NCBI GenBank assembly: GCA_032690845.1
Contig: CM064430.1
Span: 53,417,882 to 53,481,881, forward strand
DNA from: Eleusine coracana subsp. coracana
Lineage: Eukaryota; Streptophyta; Magnoliopsida; Poales; Poaceae
Direction of reading: 5' to 3'
DNA length: 64,000 nt
This document shows, one piece after another, positions 22,615 to 33,273 of the stretch; positions within the stretch are counted from its first letter, which is position 1; each line of letters starts with the position of its first letter. The notes beneath the pieces are model-generated. The model did no database searches. It saw only the letters and a program-made list of their open reading frames with translations, and was not told where the DNA came from. The position numbers were made by a program, and so were the translations under genes.

Positions 22615-23542
22615 TTATTGCATCAGCATCTTCACGAGAACTACATACATACTAGCACTGCTACCATGTATTATGGTTTCTGTTGCACACCTAGTAGGTG
22701 TTCAACGGTAGAATAAGTTACACCATCAACATTATATATAAAAAAAGTAATACCATCAGAATATAATGTACTGTCATTGTTCCTTGATCTTCTATATATA
22801 TTTCCAGTGGACCATGCATCTTCAGAAATTCATGTGGAATATTATGATGTACAGGACGATCAAACTCTTTTGTCCTATTATTCCGGAACTTAATGAGTCA
22901 TATTACCTTAGTTAAAACACATATACGGGAATCAAATAAACGGATGCCTCAATTTGGAATTCTGGTGAAACCTTGAGTTGCAATAAAAATTAATAAAACC
23001 ACCAAAATGATAATTTAACAGGAATTCCGTTACTCTAATGATTAGATTTTATTATGAGAACCTAATTAATATCAGTACGAGGAAGGTGTCTGGTCAAATA
23101 CAACGGCTCTAGCATCAGCTATCACACATGTCAACATGACCAAGATATGATCGGGAGAAACATTTTATCATTCAAGAAAGCAATACACAAAATGAGGAAG
23201 TGTGAAATAGACTCAAGCTTTCAGTTAAAAAAACTGAAGCTCTATCTAAGAAATGCTTTAGTGATGCTAAGCATGGCATCAGTAACCAGTTCACTTGAAA
23301 TCTAAACTGAGATGAATATGGTTTATAGTCTCAACTCTAGTTATAGGGGCTGAACCTGATATATTGCAGCGCTTTGCAAACATGCATGAGTGGTAGATTG
23401 ATACTGGTTGAAGGAAGGACGCCAATTATAAAAAACAACCAATGCTATTTTACAAGGTCCAGCATCTTTGTGCACTACCAGTCTACCACTAATCAATGTG
23501 CCTTATATTTCGGTTTCAGAAGAATGGATGCATTTCAAACAA
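22615..23542. other. Intergenic, 3' of the I9 gene
   Basis: AT-rich; includes the presumed 3' untranslated region of the inhibitor. Nothing else is recognisable. Confidence 0.5.
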
Positions 23543-24060
23543 GGGAAAATTGTCTGAGAGAAACCAAGAAACAATGGTTTCGTCCACAACACACTCACAA
23601 TCGCGTTTTTGTCTGAGACTGGCACACTATTATCGTTTAATAATTATTTTTAACTTTTTTATCTCAATGCATAAAATATATTGATATTTGAATTTTCCAC
23701 AAACATACATTATTAGTTTCTCTATCATAAAAAAAATATAGACATATTTTTTGCTATTGTTGGCATGACTTGCTCGACAAATTATATATTAAAATAACAG
23801 CAAATCATGTGAACAATTGGAAAAAAAAATCTATCTCTATTTTTAAGTGATAGAGAATGAAACAATGTATGTTCGTACCAGGATTCAAATTTTAATATGT
23901 TTTATGCTTTAAGATAAAAAAGTTAAAAACAATTATTAAAGGATAATAGTATGCCATAGACGAGAATACTCAAAATCGTAGTGTGTCTCAGGCAAAAAGT
24001 GATTGTAAGTGTGTTATGGATGAAACCATTGTTTCTCAGTGTCTCTTAGACAAATTTCCC
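23543..24060. mobile_element. 518-bp foldback element with long inverted repeats and 9-bp TSD
   Basis: Target duplications ttcaaacaa lie at 23534-23542 and 24061-24069. The ends are GGGAAAATTGTCTGAGAGA and, inverted, GGGAAATTTGTCTAAGAGA. Inverted similarity runs about 200 bp into each side (shared 'gaaacaatggtttc', 'ttttaacttttttatct', 'aacatacatt'). The 9-bp duplication and long terminal repeats point to a Mutator-type MITE. It encodes no protein. Confidence 0.85.
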
Positions 24061-24204
24061 TTCAAACAAAGAGTAAATTTTAAGTAGAAAGGACTTCTCC
24101 ATTATTACTGAGTCAAAGGTCAACTAGAACAATTAAGTTATTTTCTGTAAGGTGAAGAGATTTGTCAAATTCAAGTTTTCCTTTTGCCAAGCCTATCTTA
24201 GGTG

Positions 24205-24420
24205 GTTAGGTTCATTGTGGTGAAACTAACCCACCTAGTTCAAATCTCATATTTGACACAGGTGTTCCATTATGTCTAAGTACCCATTCAATGGGAGACG
24301 ACGATCCCATTGACAACAAGGCTCCTATGAAGCCGGCTCAGTTTTCTGGAGGCACTCATAGAAATATGATGTATGTGCATGTGTTTGTAGGGGTATGGAC
24401 TCATGCGTGTATGCAATTAT
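24205..24420 (-). repeat. Dispersed grass repeat, copy 2 (reversed)
   Basis: It contains in order 'gagacgacgatcccattgac', 'gctcctatgaagccggctcag', 'ggaggcactcatag' and 'gggtatggactcatgcgtgt'. This is the reverse-strand form of the family seen at 3.7 and 61.0 kb. Confidence 0.5.
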
Positions 24421-26074
24421 TTATGTCCATATTGTGCATATCATTACTTTAAAAGACTTGGCTCTACATGTATACAACTATTGTGTTCATATTTCTTTGA
24501 GGAATGCGTAGGGTATCTCATATTTATGTCAATTAATAATGTGTTTTTCTATCGAAACCTTCTAAAGATATCTTATATGTAAAAGAGGCAATCTCTTTGG
24601 TGGAAAGTGACAAAGGCTATATCAGTTGTCATGAACAAGATATGTTGACTCATGATTGAGATAAATTATGTTTATCGTCTGTATAATTGTTATAACCATA
24701 TGCACAAAGAAGAAGCTTCCCTAGAGCCATATGGGTCATGAGCTCCTGGCCCAAGAAAAAAAAACATGGTTTCACCACTTAGTTTGCTTTAGCCTAGACA
24801 TTGGCCTAGTATTTGGACCTCCTTCAACTCAATTTTTCAGCCCATGGTTTGTTCTTAAAGTTGACCCAAGCTTCCCCATGCATGTGCAGCAAGTAATCTG
24901 TAAGACATATAGAAGGAACGTAATTATTGGAAATTTAATGATGCATCCAATGGTTCAAGGCTACAAAGCAAGATTACATCATGATTTGGCTCTCTTGTAA
25001 CTTTTAGAATGAATCTTTAGCACAAGTTTTAGGTTTGGTCTCGTAATGCCAAGGAACCTCCTCACTATCATTATCAGTATCTTTTATTTGCTTTCCTTGA
25101 TACCAGGTGACAAACAATGATGGAGCTGTTGACTCTAAAATCTACACATGTGATTGTTGGTAATTTTTTACCATTTATGAATAAATCTTCAAGGACATGG
25201 GCAATACCATTCTAGTATTTCATCCGAAAGTATTTAGGGTGACATATATTTATCTATCCCAAGGAAATAATTATATTATAAATTGTTAGAAAGGACAAAG
25301 AAAGGAATCTAAGCTCCTAATAATATACTTCTAACATAGTTGTATAACATTTATATACATACACTCCTACATGGCTTAGGCTTTATGCATATGCACCCTA
25401 CGCACAGGTTTACCTCTAATTTGCCAGACGACTTCCACCAAGAGCGTACAATATAGCCGAACGTGAAGAAATTTAAATGACAGATGGGGTTGTTACCATC
25501 TATTGCCTACCTCTATAACCTACGACTATATTATAATAATGTATCCTGCCCATCCAAGCACCTGCTTGCATCTGTAGAACAATACTCTAAATCCCTTAGA
25601 CAATGGACCAAATAAAAAACAATCATACAAGATGAATATTGAGCATATAACATGTGCATGAACAAACCTAATCATGCATGATGTTGAGATATACTATAAT
25701 GAAGACATATGAAATACATAATAGTATAGTAATAATACATATCTATCGTATAAGTATTAAGGACCAAACACATGAATAAGACATGAAACCAAATAAAAAA
25801 CACTTATCCCAAACATAACTATATAAAAAGAATGTTATTCTAAACCATACATATACATAGTGCACATAAAACCAAACAAAAAATACATAACCCAAGTATA
25901 TAAACAAAATAAAAATAAAAAAATTATTGAATAGCATAAAGTCTTAAAAAAAGAAAGATACAAGGATCATATCAATATCTCCAAGTGGACTTGTAAACTA
26001 AATAAAGCTCTATACTAAACTCAACATCACTGGAACTTGAGAACTACTCGAATTACAAGAGAGGATTGCTTCTC

Positions 26075-26077
<3 letters not shown>

Positions 26078-26128
<51 letters not shown>
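26078..26128. repeat. TG microsatellite
   Basis: About 25 uninterrupted TG units. Confidence 0.98.
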
Positions 26129-26129
<1 letters not shown>

Positions 26130-27157
26130 AGAAGAGAGGCCACGCCCATCTATATCTATGGGCCTTAAGGTGGTTTAGAAATTGGTAACCTCCCGGTCCA
26201 TATGGGGCTTCTGGCGCCGCCCTTGCTCTAGTCTAGCATGCTAACTGGTGGTGCCTTCACGCTTTGGCATGTGTGAGGTCCCAAAGTTAAGTCAGTTTCC
26301 CCCTATTTGTGGGTTATCCAATCTAGGTGCAGCCGATATGGTGATCCTCTGTTGGTTGGAATTGTGTTTCTTTGCCATATGGGTATGTTTTCTATAACCC
26401 CTAGCGTCCACAACCAGTTGGGTCCGACTCGTATTTTGAATAGACCCCACACACCCAGCAATATGTTTACAGTTTCATCCTCACTTCACGTAAAAGGACT
26501 ATTCTAAGGTTGGTGGTGGAGGACAATGACCACTTATATATTGCCCTTCCTTCCACTAGACTAGCAAGATTGATACTAAATTATCACTCACTAGTCACTC
26601 ATGCACACAAGTTACTGACTGGGCAAGCTACCAGGAAAGTTCTAATCTTTGACACACCCATATCTACTGTCGATTCATATGCCATGTTGTATCCCATGAA
26701 TGGGCATACACGTGTCATGCACTAGATGTTCGGACCTCCTAGCATTGCGCGCACTGTGTCCATGAGGGTTGGCTCTAATACTACTTGTAACTTCATAGTA
26801 CACACCTGACTAGGCCCAACTCATATTTTGAGTGGACCTCATACACCCAGCAACTTGTTTACGCTTTGGTTTTTGCTTCGTATAAAAGGACTAACCCTAG
26901 ATTTGTGATTATTGGACAATCTAGGCTTATATGTTGACCTTCCTCCTACTAGACTAGTAAGGAAGTATCTCACCCTCTAATGCATACAAGTGCTCATGGG
27001 CCACTATTATCCTAATCTCAATGGGTTAGGATGTTACATTATCTCTTCCCTTTTATGATAATTTCTTACATGTACATAATTCTTCGAAGACAAGTGGAAT
27101 TCCGCTATGTTTAAATAGCTTGTGTGTTTCCTTCAAAAAAAAAAGTATGTGGTGCAA

Positions 27158-27890
27158 GTAAAAGACTATGATGTCCTTAATTAATTGCCCTAAAATTATA
27201 CATGCAGATGATGGGTTAAGGGCCAGTTTAAATAATTGTATTAGGTGCATGCCTGTTAATTCCTACAAATCCTTGCACTTTAAGACAAATTTAGAACCTT
27301 CAAGATCTTTGCATTTTACAACTGAGCGACTACCTCATTATTGGCTTGCCCACATTAACTCAAGTGCATGCAATGTACTTCCTCTACTTAATCATATAAA
27401 GGATGTTTCTGACAGATCTTGCATGCAAATAAAAGATCAAGATGTCCTTTATTAATTTCTCCTAAATACCATACATGCAGATGATGAGTACCTAATGTGA
27501 TTAATAAGTGTATAATAAGGTGCTTGCCTATTTAATTTCTAGGTATGTTTATATTTCAAGACAAGTTTTAAACCTTTAAAATCCTTGTGTTTTAGGATCG
27601 ACGGAGTACCTCCTTATTGATTTTTGCAGATTAACTCAAGTACATGCAATGTACTATTTTCATTTAATTTTAAAATGTAAGGTCTCTTAGGATATTTCAG
27701 ATATATTACCGATCCAGGCAAAAGAATAGGACGTACTTAATTAATTTTTATTAAATTATGCATGCAGATGAGTAACAAGCATGATTAATACATTTATAAA
27801 GTGATGGACTATTTAATTTCTTGAAATCCTTTGTATTGTAAGATAAATTTTAAACCTTGTAAATCCTTGCGTTTTAGGACAGATAAGGGA
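27158..27890. repeat. Three diverged tandem units of about 280 bp
   Basis: The order aaaaga..atgtcctta-attaatt, 'acatgcagatga', 'gcctattaatttct', 'aatccttgcgttttaggac' and 'attaactcaagtgcatgcaatgtact' starts at about 27158, 27430 and 27718. The third unit is truncated. The 'ttttaggacagacggagtacctcc' type segment resembles Stowaway-like ends. The array ends about 400 bp upstream of the subtilase start. Confidence 0.75.
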
Positions 27891-28244
27891 CAGATATAGG
27901 TACAAAATCATGAATGTGAACGGATGCAAGTTATTAAACATACTAAATGTGGAGTAGGCCAACATGGATTGAACTAAATGTAATAGCTACTCTTGTGTGT
28001 ATTTTGATTTACATGTACCATTTGATGCTTTATTTGCTATGTATGATAAATAAAATACTTAGGGGTTACTTCAATAAATTATCAAAATATCGTGATAGAA
28101 TGAATATTTTCAAGTGCATGAATATTTTTGGTTCCTGGCTGCAGCATGCACATATTGATTCATCAAAATTAATTAAAGATTTCAGATCAAATTAATTAAG
28201 CATTTTTGGAGTAGTATGCTAAGTTACTAAAACTGCATCGAACC

Positions 28245-28254
28245 TCTATAAAAA
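28245..28254 (+). promoter_or_regulatory. TATA box of the subtilase
   Basis: A 'tctataaaaa' core about 55 bases before the ATG at 28307. Confidence 0.65.
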
Positions 28255-28306
28255 CCAACAACCAGCATGCGTTCTTTAACCACGAGCACACACACAACTA
28301 TCAGCC

Positions 28307-30555
28307 ATGGTTTCCATGAAATCTTGGCTATTGCATCTCTTAGCAGTGTGCTTCCTCCTTGTTCAGCTCACTCACACAGCTCTTGTCCCAAGAATAAAAA
28401 ACAGCCATCCTAAGATCAAGCCTCGAGTGTGGAACACCTATATTGTCCATACCAACCACCACGCGAAACCACCCCATTTCACCAACCACGAGCAGTGGTA
28501 CCACTCCATGGTGGCCGCTCACTCTCCTCACACGGCCAACACCAGCGACCAAATCTTGTACACCTACGACACAATCATGCACGGTTTTGCTGTCCGGCTC
28601 ACAAGTGACGAGGCTCGACAAATATCCACGGCCTCTGGTGTCACTGGCATGTACGAGGATAGGATGTTCTACCTTCAAACCACGAGATCGCCAGAGTTCA
28701 TGGGCCTCAAGCCGCATTACGGCGCCTGGAACGAGACTAACTTCGGGGACGGCATTATCATCGGCTTCATAGACACTGGCATTTGGCCGGAGAGCGCGAG
28801 CTTCAATGACCATGGGCTTGGTGTCGTACGCTCAAGTTGGAAGGGTACGTGCGTCGACACTGATGACTTTAATGCCAGCTTGTGCAACAACAAATTAGTT
28901 GGTGCCAAGGCGTTCAGCTCTTCCGCGGATGCCATGGCAGGTACAAAGAGAGGTCATATTCCTTCACCGAGGGACAAGGATGGGCACGGCACACATGTGT
29001 CGTCAATAGCCGCCGGTTCGAGGTCCCCAATGCAGGAATGTACATGTTCTCACGCGGAACAGCACGGGGCATGGCGCCCAAGGCGAGGATTGCCATGTAC
29101 AAGGCGTGTGATAGCAATGGTTGTTCATCAGCGGACGTTGCCGCGGCGGTCGAAACTGCAGTGAAGGATGGCGTAGACATCCTTTCCATGTCTGTCGGGG
29201 CCCTTCTACGATGATATCATTGCGGTCTCCACATTTGGTGCTGAGCGAAAAGGCGTATTTGTCACCATGGCCGGTAGCAACTACGGCCCAGGAAGATATA
29301 CAGTGGGCAATGTGGCACCATGGATGATGACCGTTGGGGTCGCTACCATGGACCGTATGTTTCCAGCAAACCTGACTCTTGGGAATGGTGTTGTGCTTAA
29401 TGGGCAGTCACTTTATACCATGCAAGCCCAGGGCACTGGCATGATCCAGCTAATGTACTCTTACTGCTTCACGGAGTCAGTGGACTGGATGCACGAACAT
29501 GTCAAGGGAAAGATCATGGTATGCTTGGATAGAGGAAATGACCCAGATGTGTATGGTTTTCTCTTGCAGAAGGCTGGTGGAGCAGGTATAGTTTTCGTGG
29601 ATTTTAACGAGTGGTCTCGGGATGGTACCCCAGCTTGCCCCTTCACTCTTCCGGGTCTCACGCTTGGTTCTGAGTCTGGAGAGAGGCTTAAGGCATACAT
29701 GGCCTCTGAGACGAATCCTGTAGCGTCTTTTAGCTTCAGTACTCAGACGATCATCCAAGAGAACCAGGCGCCGATGGTGGCAGGCTTCTCGGCGAGAGGA
29801 CCCAACCCGGTTGTCCCTGAGCTCCTCAAGCCTGACATCGTTGCCCCAGGAGTGAACATTCTTGGGGCATGGTCTCACGATGCTCCTCTGTACGACGGCA
29901 GAAGAAGTGTGGAACATCCATGGCAACCCCGCATGTTGCAGGCATCGCGGCACTGATTAAGAAGAAGTACCCTAGCTGGACGCCGGCCATGATACGTTCG
30001 GCACTAATGACAACCGCTGGAACGCTCGACAACAGAGGTCATGACATACTTGACAACGGGGCCCCTAGAGAAAGAATCGTGGCTGCGACGCCGCTTGTGA
30101 CTGGGTCTGGGCACGTCCGCCCCAACCTCGCATTGGACCCAGGCCTTGTCTATGATGCTGGCGAGAGCGACTACATCGACTTCATGTGCACCCTAAACTA
30201 CACGGCGGAACAGCTGCGACTACTCATGCCTGACTTCACCAAATGCACCAGGACGCTTCCCGGTGGCCCCGCCGACCTCAACTATCCATCATTCGTGGTG
30301 ATCTTTGACAACCATACCAACATCCGCACATTGACATGGACGGTTACTGTAGTGTCTGGGAAGGCCGAGACATACAAAGTAAGCTACGTGGTGCCAGAGC
30401 GTGTGAAGGTGTCGGTCACGCCAACAACCCTAGTGTTCAAGAAGCCGAATGAGAGGAAGAGCTACACTGTGGAGTTCAGAAGCTTGGAGGGAAACGTGAC
30501 AACAGACGGATGGAGACTCTGTTGTTGCTCTGGCCATATCTTCTCGAGAAAGTAA
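28307..30555 (+). pseudogene. Subtilase (S8 family) pseudogene
   Basis: The reading order is signal peptide, I9 propeptide (TYIVHTNHH...), S8 catalytic domain with inserted protease-associated region, and fibronectin-III-like C-terminus (about 30280-30480). All three catalytic residues can be read: Asp in IIGFIDTGIWPES, His in DGHGTHV, Ser in CGTSMATPHVAG. The frame breaks three times: near 29021 (after SIAAGS), near 29198 (after LSMSVG) and near 29900, where residues just before the catalytic Ser are also missing. The normal C-terminal tail is replaced after GNVTTDGW. Plant subtilases are secreted serine proteases acting in the cell wall. The gene has a TATA box but cannot give one full protein. 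Splicing is an unlikely rescue because family members of this type are usually intronless. Confidence 0.88.
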
Positions 30556-30744
30556 GAAGGTTTTCAACATCCGGGAGGTGGCATCCATGAAGTTGGAGCA
30601 GAAAATGATTTCTTTGTTGTTCTTGTGGAATATGTCATCGAGATAATGATAGACCTCTCGGATCTGGGTGCTGATATGGGCAATAAGGTCTGCCTGTGTG
30701 TATGTGTGTGTGTTATTTTCCGTTCCCGTCATGGATGTAAGGCT

Positions 30745-31330
30745 AGTAGATATTGTAGACTGCCTCTCCACTTTGCGTCGCCATGCGCTCACCCGCGAGA
30801 CTAGAGTCGATCGCTGAGGGCACGCCGTTGTCTGTGAGGTCACGGAATAGTACGTGGTCCGCGACGTCGCTGGCCAGGACACGCTCCGCGATCAGCCCTG
30901 CCGGCCCGTCGGTGAGGTTTGCACTCGGCCAGCGTGCCACAGAACACCCGTTCGTCCTCGTCATCAGACTGCCGAGCACGCCGCACGCGCACGGATATTC
31001 GATTGGACCGTTTCGACGCGCAGGGTATAAGACAAATCCTTGCCACAAACACGTTGCCCACTAGTAGAACAATAGCTCGCATTTCATCAAACACCTGGCG
31101 GGCATAACTTCCAATCTCCACTTCCTTGCTCCATCCTGGTTCTTGCACAGCGGGATCACTGCTCCAACCAGAGCAATGTCACGCCTGCCTGATCCACGCC
31201 AGATGACTGGCTCCAACTTCCTTGCACTGTTCTACCATAGCCATCCAGAAAATCATCCCCTGACATTTCGTCGAACAACTACGTGATCTGAGATCCGGAA
31301 GCAGAGGAGGTCACGAGGCCCGTCGCTTTC
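30745..31330 (-). pseudogene. Second F-box 5' block, degraded
   Basis: On the minus strand (30800-30930) it encodes GPAGLIAERVLASDVADHV, the counterpart of the F-box start at base 1, then diverges. The plus-strand part (31124-31310) aligns with 505-572 joined to 963-1070. Shared words include 'ctccatcctggttcttgca', 'actgctccaa', 'gatccacgccagatgac' and 'cattttgtcgaacacct'-like. It therefore shows the uninterrupted form of the upstream region. No complete ORF remains. Confidence 0.65.
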
Positions 31331-32440
31331 CTCTGTTATCCGGCATGTCAAGATTGAGCCCATCGGACCATCAAAACAAACAGGGCTAGATCACCAAGAA
31401 AGAGCTCTTGACGACAGCTTCAAGGTCGATGGCAATGATTACGTAACTGTTTGGACCGTGAAACCGGTCAGTGCCGGTTCACTTGTTAACCGAAAACGGT
31501 AAAATGGACCGGATAATCGAGCAAAATTTGATTTTGGTGGTCAATAGTTCAGAGCCAGTTAACGGACCAGCGATCAACAAGTTATAGAAATCTTCTGGTG
31601 GCTTGTACAATTCAGCTTGACTCTGGACGAATCGTCTTTTGTTAAAAAAATACACCACCTAACCTTATTTTGGTTCCAATTTTTCACAGCCTTTTTTATC
31701 ACATTTCGACCGTGACTACTGATAATGCACGATGATCTAAACTCGTTGGAAGTATAGAAGATGTTCTCGTCAATGAACATTCTCGTGCTAGGAAAAGAGA
31801 AAAAGGAGACAAATAAACTAAAAAAATCTTCTGTTTGTATGTGATCATGCGGCTCCCGGCGAGCTTCAGTTTTCACGTTACCATCACCATGTTATTACCA
31901 AAAAAGATAGAAAAGTTGTCATCATGTTACCACAACTGCACAAGATAGAAAAGTTATCTGCTTGTTCCATTTTTCTGAATTTAATTATCCACTTATTACA
32001 TTGTCGTATTATCCTTCTTGTCTGATGGTTTCTTGCAAATTCTCAGAGTTAACGATAAACGCCTGACAACGAGACTCTGGAGACGATGGGGTCCTGGCAA
32101 TCGCCGGTCTGTTGACTGCAGACTACAGACCCACGTTCTCCAGATTTCCCAATTTTTTGGCTTTTCCTCTTTCCTCTACCGTTCTCACAAGATGCGATTT
32201 GCTGCTTTCACTACTTCACGTTCTCCTTCCAATAGAAGATCTGACGGATTAGGTTAAGTATGCGGTAAATCAAGTGGTTTACGAGGTAGTTTTGACGAAA
32301 ATTATAATTTCTCAAAAGTTACGCTCGGCCATGAACTGGTCGGGCTAACCAAAAAGTTCTTTTTCACAACAGTGTTGGCAACAAGTTTCTTCACTGAACA
32401 TAACCTGACAGTTTTCAGTCTGTTCAACAATTTTCTTCAC
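31331..32440. other. Intergenic
   Basis: AT-rich with scattered accggtt words near 31.45-31.57 kb. No gene or clear transposon end is visible. Confidence 0.45.
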
Positions 32441-32446
32441 TGAACA

Positions 32447-33273
32447 CTATGTTTGGAGAGCGTCCTCCCGGCAGAAGGTTTTATTCAGCAGGCCAACAAC
32501 TTCCCTGAAAACAGCAAGAATGGTCGTTTGATGCAGAAAACTCTGTCCTCTCTTCCCTGGAGAATCCAGCCAGAAAGCAATCTCAAGCGGCAAATTAGCA
32601 TTGCTGCCTCGGCTGAGAATCGCAAGGCTGCTTTTTCCCTGAAAGTAACTTGAGACGTCCATCAAAGCAGGGCAGTTAGCAGGTGCCTGAAACATACGGG
32701 AACATATCTTTCTGAGCCTGAAATGATGGGTTTTGTTCTTTCAAAAGCTGAAATGGCAAGACAGACGTCTGCAGCGCTCGCTTACCTGTTTAGTTATAAC
32801 CTCTAGGCTTACTGAAGATCTTGCTCTGAATTCATGCTCGCCTTGTAGGAATTTAGGAATTACTGAACATCATACATGTCACTATGTCAGACCGCTCCAC
32901 CTCTCCGCATCTGCAAGATAAACATTGGCTAAAACGAACAGCAAGAAGCAGTTCACTTACCTCGTAAATCACTCGTCATGGCGGCTGTAACAAGGTCAAG
33001 GAAGCAAGTCCATCATTCTGGGCGAGCGAGTCCTATGTTCAGGCGAGATGACACCAGCTTCAGACGGCGGACGAACGCAGCACAGATCGATGGATCGACA
33101 TACCCGTCCGACGTCGGTGTCATCTCTCCTGATCATAGGACGCGCACCCACACCTAAGCTAGAACTAGAAATGCCCGACCCCTGCTCAGTTGCTGGATGG
33201 GCTCTGCTCTCTCTGAACTCTGGTATCTATCTCTGTCTGCAATGTGCACTCAGGCACGCGCTGTTATATAGAG
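32447..33273 (-). other. Candidate minus-strand transcription unit
   Basis: A minus-strand TATA (ctctatataac at 33262-33272) is followed by a CT/GA-rich leader and an ATG in good context (gccgccATG, 32979). The peptide is short, ending at a donor CGAG|GTAAGT. An acceptor ttgcag follows at 32911, but joining the two gives a stop after 15 codons. A further open stretch (32447-32690, 80 codons) begins after another acceptor-like tttcag. This could be a non-coding RNA or a decayed gene; no protein family is recognised. Confidence 0.3.

Larger units (their letters stand above)
24061..28242. other. Intergenic repeats and AT-rich DNA
   Basis: No gene seen. Contents: a reverse-orientation copy of the dispersed repeat (24205-24420), a TG microsatellite (26078-26128), a diverged direct duplication (about 26415-26600 and 26810-26970, sharing 'cacacccagcaa' and 'taaaaggact'), and three tandem units upstream of the subtilase. 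Confidence 0.55.

Noticed and set aside
30580..30760. Minus-strand gag-like frame (QADLIAHISTQIREVYHYLDD)
   Set aside because: Weak resemblance only, no zinc knuckle or protease nearby; not enough to call a retroelement.
32996..33025. tasiR-ARF-like string (ttccttgaccttgtta on the minus strand)
   Set aside because: Matches only part of the tasiR-ARF core, with no flanking miR390 sites; treated as coincidence.
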